Shown: positions 9,735 through 23,496 of the stretch, piece after piece
Numbering within the stretch: the stretch's first letter is position 1
Layout: every line of letters begins with the position of its first letter
DNA from: Planctomycetota bacterium
GTDB lineage: Bacteria > Planctomycetota > Planctomycetia > Gemmatales > Gemmataceae
Assembly: GCA_016191165.1 (NCBI GenBank)
Contig: JACPPF010000045.1
Location: 21,702-85,701 of the forward strand
Direction: 5' to 3'
DNA: 64,000 bases
Made by a program: the position numbers and the translations under genes
Notes under the pieces: model-generated
Seen by the model: only the letters and a program-made list of their open reading frames with translations
Databases searched by the model: none
What the model was told of the DNA's origin: nothing

Positions 9735-9829
9735 TGGTGAGTGATGCGTGGTGCGTGGTGAGTGATGAGCGGCATCTAATTGGCCGACTCGGCACTCGCG
9801 GCGCACCACTTGCCACTCGCCACTTACCA
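9735..9829. repeat. Miniature inverted-repeat element C (ggtgagtgatgcgtggtgcgtggtgagtgatgag ... cactcgcggcgcaccacttgccactcgccacttacc)
   Basis: Short-period G/T tandem repeat and inverted A/C counterpart between nusG and rplK. Confidence 0.8.
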
Positions 9830-9839
9830 AGGCAACCTC

Positions 9840-10304
9840 ATGGCAAAACATGTTACCGCTCAGGTGAAACTTCAATGCCCCGGTGGGCAAGCGACGCCGG
9901 CCCCGCCGGTAGGGCCCGCGCTGGGTCAGCACGGCGTCAATATCGGTCAGTTCGTGTCGCAGTTCAACGACAAGACGAAGGATCAGCGCGGCATGATGAT
10001 CCCCGTGGTCATCAGCGTTTTCAGCGACCGCACGTTCACCTTTGAAATCAAGAGCCCGCCCGCCGCGGTCCTCATCAAGCAGGCCGCCGGGATCCCCATC
10101 GAAAAAAAGAAGGGCGGCGACGTTTTGCCCGCCGAAGAAAAAGAAAAAAAGACCGGGAAATACAAGGGTTTCAAGGTCACGAAAACCCAGGTGCGTGAAA
10201 TTGCCAAGCGAAAACTGGTTGACCTCAACGCCCGGGATGAAGACCACGCCATGCGCGTCATCGAAGGCACCGCCCGCAGCATGGGCATCACCGTGGAAAG
10301 TTAG
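9840..10304 (+). CDS. rplK: 50S ribosomal protein L11
   Basis: [31 protein letters not shown]. Confidence 0.96.
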   Translation: MAKHVTAQVKLQCPGGQATPAPPVGPALGQHGVNIGQFVSQFNDKTKDQRGMMIPVVISVFSDRTFTFEIKSPPAAVLIKQAAGIPIEKKKGGDVLPAEEKEKKTGKYKGFKVTKTQVREIAKRKLVDLNARDEDHAMRVIEGTARSMGITVES

Positions 10305-10491
10305 CCAGCAAGCGAAAGCGACCGTTTCCTGACGCAGCGCCGTCCGGAAAAAATACGGCCTCTCGCGCGGAGTCAAGAAAAAAAAGTTCCTCAGCACCGA
10401 AAAAAAGCGGACACCGCAACCTGTTGGATGTATAACATCCAGACGGGTCGGGTCGCTTTTTCGATGCGTTTTTGTTTTTACGAGTTCATCC

Positions 10492-11430
10492 ATGGCCAAG
10501 AAACAAACGGGCGATGCCGCCGACGCTAAACCCGCGGACGACGCCGGTCAAGCAAAACAAGCCAATCCCGAGGTAAAAGAGCCGAAGAAACCCAGGGCGG
10601 CAAAGGCCCCCAAGCCTGAGGTTGCGCCGGACGGCGCGCCCGCGCCGGCCGATGCCGCCAAGCCCGCGGCGCCAAAGCCAGCCTCCGCAGCTGGCGCGGA
10701 CGGTACGAAAAAAAAGAAAAAAGGAGGCATTTCGCCTGCCCGAGGCAAAAAGCTGCGCAACCAAATAAAGAATACTCTCCAGCGCATTGAAAAAGAGGGG
10801 GCTGTTCCGCTGCCGCGCGCGGTGACCTTGCTCAAGCAGTCCAAGCGAGTCAAGTTTGATGAAACGGTCGAGATCCACATGTCGCTCGGCGTGGATACGA
10901 CTCAAAGCGATCAACTCGTGCGTGGCACGGTGCCCTTGCCGCACGGCGTGGGCAAAAAAGTTCGCGTTGTCGTGTTTTGCCAGGGGGATAACGTGGCCAA
11001 GGCCATGGAGGCCGGCGCCGACTTCGCGGGGTCTGATGATTTGATTGAGAAAATCCAAAAAGGCGGCTGGCTCGATTTCGATGTGGCGCTGGCAACGCAA
11101 GACCTCATGGGCAAAGTCAGCCGCCTTGGCAAAGTGCTCGGGCCCCGCGGTCTGATGCCGACGCCCAAGGCCGGGACGGTCATCACCGGCGATGTGGCCG
11201 GGGCCGTGCGCGATTTCAAGGCGGGCAAGGTGGAATTCCGCACGGACAAGGGGGGCAACGTCCACGCTGGCGTCGGTAAGCTTAGCTTCGAGGAAGACAA
11301 GATTGCCGCCAACGTCACTGCTTTCGTCGATGCCATCCGCGCCGCCAAGCCGACCGGAATCAAGGGCAACTACGTAAAATCGATCACGCTTTCCTCCACG
11401 ATGGGGCCAGGTATCGCCCTGGCGATGTAG
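10492..11430 (+). CDS. rplA: 50S ribosomal protein L1 with about 75-aa Lys/Ala/Pro-rich N-terminal extension
   Basis: [20 protein letters not shown]1 signature. Confidence 0.95.
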   Translation: MAKKQTGDAADAKPADDAGQAKQANPEVKEPKKPRAAKAPKPEVAPDGAPAPADAAKPAAPKPASAAGADGTKKKKKGGISPARGKKLRNQIKNTLQRIEKEGAVPLPRAVTLLKQSKRVKFDETVEIHMSLGVDTTQSDQLVRGTVPLPHGVGKKVRVVVFCQGDNVAKAMEAGADFAGSDDLIEKIQKGGWLDFDVALATQDLMGKVSRLGKVLGPRGLMPTPKAGTVITGDVAGAVRDFKAGKVEFRTDKGGNVHAGVGKLSFEEDKIAANVTAFVDAIRAAKPTGIKGNYVKSITLSSTMGPGIALAM

Positions 11431-11484
11431 TCATGCCGATTGGTGGCCTGGCAGCTGAACCCTCGACTCAACCGGATTGTCCAC

Positions 11485-12024
11485 ATGAGTAAAGTCATCA
11501 AGCAAATGCAAATGAACGCCTTGACGAGCGACTTCAAGGACGTTCGCGAGATGGTGCTCCTTAATATCGTCGGGCTTGACGCGATTGGTGAGAACCAGGT
11601 TCGTCTGGGTCTGCGTAAAAAGGGCATTCGCCTGCAGATGGTGAAGAACAGCCTGGCGCGGCGCGTGTTTGGCGATCTGGGACTGCAAATCCAGACGGGC
11701 TGGGAAGGCTCGACCACGGTGGCATGGGGCGCCGGCAGCGTCGCGGAGTTGGCCAAGGAGATCGAAACGGTCGTCAAGAAGTACGACAAGAAAATGAAGG
11801 TCAAGACCGCGGTCGCGGACGGCCTGGAGGTGGCGTTCGACATCGCCCTCAAGATGCCCACGCGCCAGGAATCGCTGAGCCGGGTTGCCATGCTGGCGCT
11901 CGCGCCGGCTCGCCGCATCGCCGCCCAGATTGTCGGGCCCGCCTCGCAGGTGTGTGGCCAGATCAAGGGAATCAAGGACTCGAAGAAGGAAGAAGAGGCC
12001 CCGGCAGAGACGCCGCCCGCCTGA
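11485..12024 (+). CDS. rplJ: 50S ribosomal protein L10
   Basis: MSKVIKQMQMNALTSDFKDVREMVLLNIVGL...; between rplA and rplL. Confidence 0.92.
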   Translation: MSKVIKQMQMNALTSDFKDVREMVLLNIVGLDAIGENQVRLGLRKKGIRLQMVKNSLARRVFGDLGLQIQTGWEGSTTVAWGAGSVAELAKEIETVVKKYDKKMKVKTAVADGLEVAFDIALKMPTRQESLSRVAMLALAPARRIAAQIVGPASQVCGQIKGIKDSKKEEEAPAETPPA

Positions 12025-12138
12025 CGCCGCTTGCGGCTTGGCGTTTGCGAATTGGAAGAAAGCTATTACGCATGCTGCTCAGCTTCAAGCAGCACCTGGT
12101 GATACAAGAACGAACAAACGAACGAAAGGAAAGTTGCA

Positions 12139-12549
12139 ATGTCCGACCGTGCATGGGGCGATGATATCAAAGACATCGGCGACAAGATCGCCGCTCTTAC
12201 GGTTTCCAAGGCCGTGGAACTGGGCGATTACCTCGAAGAAGTCCACAAGATCAAGCCGGCCGCGGGTGGTGGTGGCGGCGGCCCGATGATTCAGCAGCAA
12301 GCGCCGGCGCCCGAAAAGGCTGCCGAGCCGACCGAGTTCCGCGTCGTCCTCGAGGGCTTCGACCCGGCCAAGAAGATCAACGTCATCAAGGTCTGTCGCG
12401 AGATCACCGGTCTTGGCCTCAAGGAAGCCAAGGACCTGGTCGAGGGCGCGCCCAAGGCCGTCAAGGAAGGCCTGAGCAAGGAGGATGCCGCCAAGATCGA
12501 AAAGCAGTTGACCGACGGCGGCGCCAAGGCGTCCGTCAAGCCGATGTAA
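12139..12549 (+). CDS. rplL: 50S ribosomal protein L7/L12
   Basis: [41 protein letters not shown]. Confidence 0.96.
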   Translation: MSDRAWGDDIKDIGDKIAALTVSKAVELGDYLEEVHKIKPAAGGGGGGPMIQQQAPAPEKAAEPTEFRVVLEGFDPAKKINVIKVCREITGLGLKEAKDLVEGAPKAVKEGLSKEDAAKIEKQLTDGGAKASVKPM

Positions 12550-12562
12550 GGGACCGCCAATT

Positions 12563-12600
12563 CGTTTAGCGCCCGCGCGACGCCAGGCGAGCGCTAAACG
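12563..12600. repeat. Palindrome cgtttagcgcccgcgcgacgccaggcgagcgctaaacg
   Basis: Same family as 30266-30301 and 48852-48887. Confidence 0.8.
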
Positions 12601-12959
12601 ATCAACGGCATGAATCAACCAAACCGGAATGAAGTCGAGGCTGCGGCAGCGAGGCGGATGTTGGGCACAGGAAGTCCCGCCACTCGTCTGCGACCATCAC
12701 GTTGTCGTGCGGTGGGAACAGCGTGAAGCGCATTCATCAATTCCAAGAGACCAGAAGCTCCTCCCAATCGAGGTGTGCTTCCAGGGTCTTTTTTCATTCC
12801 AGGTTCGTACGGCGGACCCGGTTGTCGCGCGTGGCAACCCACCCTGATTTTCGCGCCATCTGCCCCGGATGCATCTACCCTGAGCCATACTCTCGTCGCG
12901 CGCGTCTGGCCTGTTCCAGGCGCGCGGGCGTGTTCCCTTTTCTGGGAGGAGCCTGAGTC

Positions 12960-16739
<3,780 letters not shown>

Positions 16740-16812
16740 TTTCATTGCAGAGTTGAGAGTTCAGAGTGCAGAATGTGGGGAAAAATCACGCACCCATTCT
16801 GGAGACTCTGCG

Positions 16813-17187
16813 ATGAAGAACGACAACCTGAAATTGCGAACGAAAGAATTCGCGAAACGAGTCATCAAGCTATGCCGGCAATTGCCCAGGACGGAGGAAG
16901 GGGCTTTGATTCGTCGGCAGGTTTTTCGCTCTGGTACCTCGGTGGGCGCCAATTATCGCGCGGCATGCCGTGCTCGGTCGAAAGCCGATTTCGTCTCCAA
17001 GATGGGTATCGTTCTGGAGGAAGCCGACGAAACACTCTATTGGCTGGAGATTATCGTCGAAACCGAAATTATCAAACAAAAACTGCTTGGACCGCTAATG
17101 AAGGAAAACAACGAGCTGGTTTCCATCTTCGTCGCGAGCCTGCGGACAGCAAAAGAACAGGATTCGCGAAAAGATGACAATGTGTGA
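16813..17187 (+). CDS. Four helix bundle protein (S23 / 23S rRNA intervening-sequence protein family)
   Basis: RQVFRSGTSVGANYRAACRARSKADFVSKMGIVLEEADETLYWLEI family signature. Confidence 0.88.
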   Translation: MKNDNLKLRTKEFAKRVIKLCRQLPRTEEGALIRRQVFRSGTSVGANYRAACRARSKADFVSKMGIVLEEADETLYWLEIIVETEIIKQKLLGPLMKENNELVSIFVASLRTAKEQDSRKDDNV

Positions 17188-17189
17188 CC

Positions 17190-17354
17190 ATGGAAACGAA
17201 ACTAACTATTCGGAATTGCCCCACGGCATTCCGTTTTCAGTGCCCAAGGGATTGGGAAGAGCTTGAGCGAACCATGTCGCCCAAGTTTCGTCACTGTGCG
17301 GCCTGTAATCGGGACGTTCATTTTTGCGGATTTGAGATGGGCCGCACCATATGA
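17190..17354 (+). CDS. Small Cys-rich protein (54 aa, not in ORF track)
   Basis: METKLTIRNCPTAFRFQCPRDWEELERTMSPKFRHCAACNRDVHFCGFEMGRTI; starts 2 nt after the four-helix-bundle stop; four or more Cys in CxnC pattern. Confidence 0.6.
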   Translation: METKLTIRNCPTAFRFQCPRDWEELERTMSPKFRHCAACNRDVHFCGFEMGRTI

Positions 17355-17416
17355 CACGGTTTGGAAAACTGCACTCTTAACTCTGAACTCTGCATTGTTT
17401 TTGAAGGAGGCTAACC

Positions 17417-20400
17417 ATGAGCGCCGGTGAAGCCAATTATGATCGCATCAATGACTATGGCTCGGTGAGAATCAGCCTCGCCAGCCCGCACGACATCCGT
17501 TCCTGGTCGTTCGGCGAAGTCAAAAAGCCGGAAACGATCAACTACCGCACCTACCGGCCCGAAAAAGACGGCCTGTTCTGCGAGCGCATCTTCGGCCCGG
17601 AAAAGGACTGGGAGTGCTCCTGCGGCAAATACCGCGGCATGAAGTACAAGGGCATGATCTGCGACCGCTGCGGCGTCAAGGTGACGCACTCGCGCGTGCG
17701 CCGCAAGCGCATGGGGCACATCGAACTGGCGGCGCCCGTTGTCCACATCTGGTTCTTCAAGGCCATGCCCAGCCGGCTGGGGACGCTGCTGGAGATGAAG
17801 ACCACCAGCCTGGAAAAGATCATCTACTTCCAGGACTACGTCGTCGTCGATCCGGGCGACACCCCCCTGAAGGAAAAACAGCTGCTCACCGAGGACGAGT
17901 TCCGCCGCAGCCGCGATCAGTACGGCGAAGCTTTCAAGGCCGCCATGGGCGCCGAAGCGATGAAGATGCTGCTGGAACGGCTCAACCTCGTCGATCTCTC
18001 GCGCGACCTGCGCGAAAAACTGGCCGCCGAAACCGCCAAGGACAAATCGTCCAAGCAAAAGCTGCGCGACTATGTCAAGCGCTTGAAGGTGGTCGAATCG
18101 CTGCGCGACAGCGGGCTGGGGGGGCCTCCCAACAAACCCGAATGGATGGTCCTCGAGTGCATCCCCGTCATCCCGCCCGACCTGCGCCCACTCGTGCTGC
18201 TCGATTCGGGCAACTTCGCGACCAGCGATCTGAATGACCTTTACCGCCGCATCATCAATCGCAACAATCGGCTCAAAAAGCTGGTCGATCTCAACGCGCC
18301 CGAGGTCATCATTCGCAACGAAAAGCGCATGCTTCAGCAGTCCGTGGACGCCCTGTTTGACAACAACCGCTGCAAGCGGCCTGTCCTGGGTTCGTCGAAT
18401 CGGCCGTTGAAGTCGCTGACCGACATGATCAAGGGCAAACAAGGACGATTCCGCGAGAACCTTCTGGGCAAGCGCGTCGATTACTCGGCCCGCTCGGTGA
18501 TCGTAGTCGGGCCCGAACTCAAGTTGCACCAGACCGGCCTGCCCAAGAAGATCGCGCTCGAATTGTTCCAGCCTTTCATCATTCGCCGTCTGAAGGAGCT
18601 CGGCCACGCCGATACCATCAAGTCGGCCAAGAAAATGCTGGAGCGCAAGGCCGACGAGGTGTGGGACATCCTGGAAGAGGTGATCAAGAACCATCCGGTG
18701 CTGCTCAATCGCGCGCCGACCCTGCATCGCATGGGCATTCAAGCGTTTGAGCCGGTGCTGATCGAGGGCAACGCCATTCGCATTCATCCGCTGGTTTGCA
18801 AGGGCTTCAACGCCGACTTTGACGGCGATCAGATGGCGGTCCACCTGCCGCTCTCGATCGAGGCCCAGGTCGAGGCGACGGTGTTGATGATGGCGACCAA
18901 CAACATCTTCAGCCCGTCCAACGGCCATCCAATCATCACGCCCAGCCAGGACATCGTCATGGGCTGTTATTACCTGACCGCCGATCCGCTGGCGATGTTC
19001 ATGTCCCCCGGCGGCGTCATCGACGAGCGCGTCAAGGACTATCGCAAGAACCTGCCCGCCAACCTCAAGGGGGAGAACATGAAGTTCTCCAGCCCGGCCG
19101 AGGTCTTCCTGGCGTTCGCCCTCAAGAAGCTTGGCATTCACGCGCGCATCAAGGTGCGTTTGCCGATCGAAAAGAAGGTCGTCAGCGAGGTTGCCGTCGA
19201 TAAGGACAAAACCAGGGTCGAGGAGACCGCGCGCGATCCCAAGAACCTGCTGGTGTCAACAACGGTCGGCCGCGTGATTTTCAACGACATCCTGAAACCG
19301 CTCATGCCCTTCTACGATCTCGCTCTTTCGGGCAAACACCTGAGCCGCATCATCGCGGATTGTTATCAGTTGCTCGGCCGGCGCGAGACGATCGAGCTTT
19401 TGGATCGTATGAAGGAAACCGGCTTCCGCGAATCGACCCGCAGCGGGCTGTCGTTTTCGACCGACGACCTCAAGACGCCGCTCAGCAAGGAACAGTTCAT
19501 CAAGGATACCGAGAAGGAAGTCGACAAGGTGCAGAAGCAATACTCCAAGGGCTTCATCACGGGCCCGGAGCGCTATAACCGCATCATCGACCTCTGGACC
19601 GACGCGCGCGACAACATCACCAAACAAATGATGCAAGAACTCAAGCACGATGTCCGCGGCGGCATCCCTTACCTGAACCCGATTTTCCTGATGGCCCACT
19701 CCGGCGCCCGCGGCGGCGTCGAACAGATTCGCCAGCTCGCCGGCATGCGCGGTCTGATGGCCAAGCCCTCAGGCCAAATCATCGAGACGCCGATCAAGGC
19801 CAACTTCCGTGAAGGCCTCAGCGTGCTCGAATACTTCAGCTCCACCCACGGCGCCCGCAAGGGATTGGCCGATACCGCCCTCAAGACGGCGGACTCCGGC
19901 TACCTCACGCGCAAGCTCGCGGACGTGGCGCAGAATGTCGTCGTCACCATGAACGACTGTGGCTCCACGCAGGGCATCACCAAGCGCGCCATCTACAAGG
20001 GCGAGGAAATCGAGCGCTCCTTGAGCGAAACCATTCGGGGCCGCGTCAGTCGCCACGCCATCACCACCCGCGTCGATGACGACGAGGTCACCGTCGTCGG
20101 CGAAAACGAAATGATCAACTGGGAACAGGCGCGCCACATCGAAAAGCTCGGCATCGACAACGTCGTCGTCCGTAGCCCCATGACCTGCGAAGCGACCCTG
20201 GGCATCTGCCGGCTTTGCTACGGCATGGACCTGGCGACCGGCACGCTCGTCGAGGAAGGCATGGCCGTCGGCATCATTGCCGCGCAGTCAATCGGCGAAC
20301 CCGGCACGCAGTTGACGATGCGCACCTTCCACATCGGCGGCGTCGGCAACCGCGAGATCGAAGAAAAGGAACGCAAATCCAAGCGTGGCGGCGTCGTCAA

Positions 20401-21811
20401 GCTGATCCGCGTCACCGCCGTCGAGGACGACAAGGGCCAAACCATTGCCTTGACCCGCAACGGCCAGCTGCAAATCCACGGCGCCAAGGGCATCATGGAA
20501 GAGTTTTCCATCCCCAACGGCGCCTACCTGTTCGTCAAGGAAGGCCAAACCATCCATGCCGGAACTCGGTTGTGCGAATGGGACCCCCACGTCACGCCAA
20601 TTTTGGCCGAGCGCGGCGGCCGCATCCGCTTCGAGGACATCGAAGAAGGCGAAACGCTGCGCAAGGAACGCGACGCCTCGGGCGCCGAGCGCTGGGTCAT
20701 CATGGAACATAAAGGCGACTTGCACCCGCAAATCATCATCGAGGACGAAAAAGGCCAGGGCCTGGAGGTCCACTACATTCCAGAAAAAGCCCACCTGGAG
20801 GTTCGCGCCGGCAATGCCGTCACCGCCGGCAGCGTCCTGGCCAAGACGCCCCGCGAAGTCGCCGGCACGCAAGACATCACCGGCGGTCTGCCGCGCGTCA
20901 CCGAAATCTTCGAGGCGCGCAAGCCGCGCGATCCCGCCGTCATGGCCGAGATTTCCGGGCGTGTTCGGCTCGGCGAAACCAAGAAGGGTAAACGCGAGAT
21001 CATAGTCGAATCGATGGACGACAGCGGCAAGCCGATCGGGCACGAAATCCCGCACGCCGTCCCGCGTGGTAAGCCGCTGCGTGTCCACACGAACGATTAC
21101 GTCAAGGCGGGCGACCCGCTCGTCGATGGCCCGCTCGTCCCGCACGATATCCTGCGCATCAGCGGTCTGGAGGCGGTGCAAAACTATTTGGTGCGCGAGG
21201 TGCAAAGCGTCTACCGCAGCCAGCGCGTCGATATCGACGACAAGCACATCGAGATCACCATCTCGCAGATGCTGCGCAAGGTCAAGGTCGAGACGATGGG
21301 CGACACCGGCCTGCTGCCCGGGTCGGTCATCGACCGGTTCGCGTTCCGCGAGGTCAACAATCGGCTCAAGGATTGCGTGAAGATCAAGAATCCGGGCGAC
21401 TCGAAGTTCGAGCCGGGCAAGATCATTTCCAAGGACGCCTACGAAGAAATTCGTAACGCCCTGGAGGCGGACGACAAGACGCCCCCCACCCACGAGAAGG
21501 CCGTGCCGGCGACGTGCAGCACCCAGCTTCTGGGCATCACGAAGGCGGCGGTGCAGTCCGATAGCTTCATCTCGGCGGCCAGCTTCCAGGAAACGACCAA
21601 GGTGCTGACCGAGGCGGCGCTCTCGGGCAAGGTCGATTACCTCGTGGGCCTGAAGGAGAACGTCATCCTCGGGCATCTGATTCCGGCCGGCACCGGTTTT
21701 CAGACGCATCAGGAGGCGGAGGTGCGGATTTATCCCAAGGCCCTCGAAAGCCTCGCCGCCGCTCACGCCAGCGAGGCCGCCAAGGCGCCGGAACTGTCAA
21801 CCAAGGAATAG
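17417..21811 (+). CDS. rpoC: DNA-directed RNA polymerase subunit beta'
   Basis: 1464 aa; [39 protein letters not shown]. Confidence 0.98.
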   Translation: MSAGEANYDRINDYGSVRISLASPHDIRSWSFGEVKKPETINYRTYRPEKDGLFCERIFGPEKDWECSCGKYRGMKYKGMICDRCGVKVTHSRVRRKRMGHIELAAPVVHIWFFKAMPSRLGTLLEMKTTSLEKIIYFQDYVVVDPGDTPLKEKQLLTEDEFRRSRDQYGEAFKAAMGAEAMKMLLERLNLVDLSRDLREKLAAETAKDKSSKQKLRDYVKRLKVVESLRDSGLGGPPNKPEWMVLECIPVIPPDLRPLVLLDSGNFATSDLNDLYRRIINRNNRLKKLVDLNAPEVIIRNEKRMLQQSVDALFDNNRCKRPVLGSSNRPLKSLTDMIKGKQGRFRENLLGKRVDYSARSVIVVGPELKLHQTGLPKKIALELFQPFIIRRLKELGHADTIKSAKKMLERKADEVWDILEEVIKNHPVLLNRAPTLHRMGIQAFEPVLIEGNAIRIHPLVCKGFNADFDGDQMAVHLPLSIEAQVEATVLMMATNNIFSPSNGHPIITPSQDIVMGCYYLTADPLAMFMSPGGVIDERVKDYRKNLPANLKGENMKFSSPAEVFLAFALKKLGIHARIKVRLPIEKKVVSEVAVDKDKTRVEETARDPKNLLVSTTVGRVIFNDILKPLMPFYDLALSGKHLSRIIADCYQLLGRRETIELLDRMKETGFRESTRSGLSFSTDDLKTPLSKEQFIKDTEKEVDKVQKQYSKGFITGPERYNRIIDLWTDARDNITKQMMQELKHDVRGGIPYLNPIFLMAHSGARGGVEQIRQLAGMRGLMAKPSGQIIETPIKANFREGLSVLEYFSSTHGARKGLADTALKTADSGYLTRKLADVAQNVVVTMNDCGSTQGITKRAIYKGEEIERSLSETIRGRVSRHAITTRVDDDEVTVVGENEMINWEQARHIEKLGIDNVVVRSPMTCEATLGICRLCYGMDLATGTLVEEGMAVGIIAAQSIGEPGTQLTMRTFHIGGVGNREIEEKERKSKRGGVVKLIRVTAVEDDKGQTIALTRNGQLQIHGAKGIMEEFSIPNGAYLFVKEGQTIHAGTRLCEWDPHVTPILAERGGRIRFEDIEEGETLRKERDASGAERWVIMEHKGDLHPQIIIEDEKGQGLEVHYIPEKAHLEVRAGNAVTAGSVLAKTPREVAGTQDITGGLPRVTEIFEARKPRDPAVMAEISGRVRLGETKKGKREIIVESMDDSGKPIGHEIPHAVPRGKPLRVHTNDYVKAGDPLVDGPLVPHDILRISGLEAVQNYLVREVQSVYRSQRVDIDDKHIEITISQMLRKVKVETMGDTGLLPGSVIDRFAFREVNNRLKDCVKIKNPGDSKFEPGKIISKDAYEEIRNALEADDKTPPTHEKAVPATCSTQLLGITKAAVQSDSFISAASFQETTKVLTEAALSGKVDYLVGLKENVILGHLIPAGTGFQTHQEAEVRIYPKALESLAAAHASEAAKAPELSTKE

Positions 21812-21841
21812 GCGCAGTACCATTTGTCGAAGAGCCTTTTG

Positions 21842-21912
21842 ACCAGCCCCCAGCGCAAGCTGGGGGGGTGGGAGGCTGCCCTAATCCCCCGCGCTTGCGC
21901 TTGAGGCTGGTA
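21842..21912. repeat. Inverted repeat accagcccccagcgcaag ... cttgcgcttgaggctggt
   Basis: Arms are near-reverse-complements, between rpoC and rpsL. Confidence 0.7.
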
Positions 21913-22082
21913 GTTCTTTGCCTGGCGATGCCGACGAATGCTTTTGCGAAGCGTCGCCCACCGTTCGGGAAGGCCAATATTTCCCGTTTCCCTATTGACC
22001 CTTGGTGAAAACGGGAATAACGTATCCGTTTGCCGAATTTGAATGGCCCGCTGCGAAGGCATCGGGCGGTACGGAGTCAGGA

Positions 22083-22457
22083 ATGCCGACGATCAACCAG
22101 CTGGTGAAAAAGGCCCGCATCCCGCAAACCAGGAAGCCGCGTCACCCGGCCATGACGGGTTGCCCGCAAAGGCGCGGCGTCTGCCTGCAAGTCAAGATCA
22201 TGACGCCCAAGAAGCCGAACTCCGCGCTTCGCAAGGTGGCGCGCGTCCGACTGTCGAATGGAATCGAGGTCACCGCGTACATCCCGGGCGAAGGGCATAA
22301 TTTGCAGGAGCACTCGATCGTGCTCGTGCGTGGCGGCCGTGTGCGCGATCTGCCCGGCGTGCGTTATCACATCATCCGCGGCGTCCTCGATTCGCAGGGC
22401 GTTGCCGATCGGAAGCAAGCGCGGTCCAAATACGGCGCCAAGAAGGAGGGCGGTTGA
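22083..22457 (+). CDS. rpsL: 30S ribosomal protein S12
   Basis: [57 protein letters not shown]. Confidence 0.97.
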   Translation: MPTINQLVKKARIPQTRKPRHPAMTGCPQRRGVCLQVKIMTPKKPNSALRKVARVRLSNGIEVTAYIPGEGHNLQEHSIVLVRGGRVRDLPGVRYHIIRGVLDSQGVADRKQARSKYGAKKEGG

Positions 22458-22591
22458 GCGCGGGCGGTTCCTCTCCGTCGCTGTTGGGTTGGAAGTGGGT
22501 TCGCTCTTCTTCGCCGAAGGCGAACAGTCCGATATCCTTCACCTTCGAGGACGAAAGCTGCATGTTAAGTCTCCTGCTTTGCCTGAAGTTC

Positions 22592-22795
22592 ATGTGTACC
22601 GGTTGTGGCAGCGCCATCGACACGGCTCTTCAATGCGAGAGCCCCGAGACGCAGGATCAACAAGGAGCGACTACCAAAATTCACTGCCCTTTCTGCAAGG
22701 CGAAGAATCAGGTGGTTTTTACCACGGACGGGGCCATTCACGCCGTGACCCGGGCGCGAACCTATGAACGGATTCCAGAGCCGAGTGTCAATTAG
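22592..22795 (+). CDS. Small zinc-ribbon-like protein (start uncertain)
   Basis: MCTGCGSAIDTALQC...KIHCPFCKAKNQ: two CxxC pairs, between rpsL and rpsG. Confidence 0.4.
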   Translation: MCTGCGSAIDTALQCESPETQDQQGATTKIHCPFCKAKNQVVFTTDGAIHAVTRARTYERIPEPSVN

Positions 22796-22900
22796 CAATC
22801 GCGTGGGACGAGCGCGGCGATCCCCACCAGCGATGTTTTCCGCCAAACCGGTGGGTTTTGCCGCGCTCGACCCACCCTACCAAAGATCAGAAAAAAAGAC

Positions 22901-23371
22901 ATGGGACGCAAGACCGCTAGTGCCACCACGCTGAAGCCCGATCCGGTCTACGGGTCGAAGTTGGCTTCCAAGTTCATCAACTGCCTGATGTGGCAAGGCA
23001 AAAAGGCGACCGCGCAGCGCATCTTCTACGGCGCGATGGCCCAGATCAAGAAGCGCCTGCCGGACGTCAGCCCGATTGACGTCTTCACCCAGGCAGTCGA
23101 AAATGTCAAGCCGCCGATCGAAGTCCGCTCCAAACGCGTCGGCGGGGCCACCTACCAGGTTCCCATGCAGGTGAATCGCACGCGCCAGCAGAGCCTGTCG
23201 ATTCGCTGGATCCTCGCCGCCTCGCGCGGCAAGAAGGGCAGGCCGATGTTCCTGCGCCTTGCCGACGAGCTCCTCGCCGCCTACCGCCGCGAAGGCGAAG
23301 CCATGACCAAACGCGAGAACACCATCAAGATGGCCGACTCCAACAAGGCGTTTGCTCACTTTGCCTGGTAG
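22901..23371 (+). CDS. rpsG: 30S ribosomal protein S7
   Basis: [31 protein letters not shown]..., [13 protein letters not shown]. Confidence 0.97.
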   Translation: MGRKTASATTLKPDPVYGSKLASKFINCLMWQGKKATAQRIFYGAMAQIKKRLPDVSPIDVFTQAVENVKPPIEVRSKRVGGATYQVPMQVNRTRQQSLSIRWILAASRGKKGRPMFLRLADELLAAYRREGEAMTKRENTIKMADSNKAFAHFAW

Positions 23372-23380
23372 CGAACCAAG

Positions 23381-23490
23381 TCAAAAGTAAAAAGGAAAAA
23401 GGAAAAGGGATGCGGGCATTGGCCCTGCCTTTTTCCTTTTTCTTTTGGTATCCTACTTTTGCCTTTTTACGTTTGCCTTTTTACTTTCGA
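23381..23490. repeat. Miniature inverted-repeat element D (tcaaaagtaaaaaggaaaaaggaaaagg ... cctttttacgtttgcctttttactttcga)
   Basis: Reverse complement of right: TCGAAAGTAAAAAGGCAAACGTAAAAAGGCAAAAG matches left periodic repeat; between rpsG and fusA. Confidence 0.75.
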
Positions 23491-23496
23491 GTTCTC

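Larger units (their letters stand above)
16742..17397. mobile_element. Candidate inverted-repeat-bounded element E carrying four-helix-bundle gene and small Cys-rich ORF, between rpoB and rpoC
   Basis: Left ATTGCAGAGTTGAGAGTTCAGAGTGCAG; reverse complement of right AATGCAGAGTTCAGAGTTAAGAGTGCAG. Confidence 0.6.

Noticed and set aside
16812-17187. Four-helix-bundle gene as an antitoxin or toxin
   Set aside because: No partner gene with toxin features; the family signature is S23/IVP.
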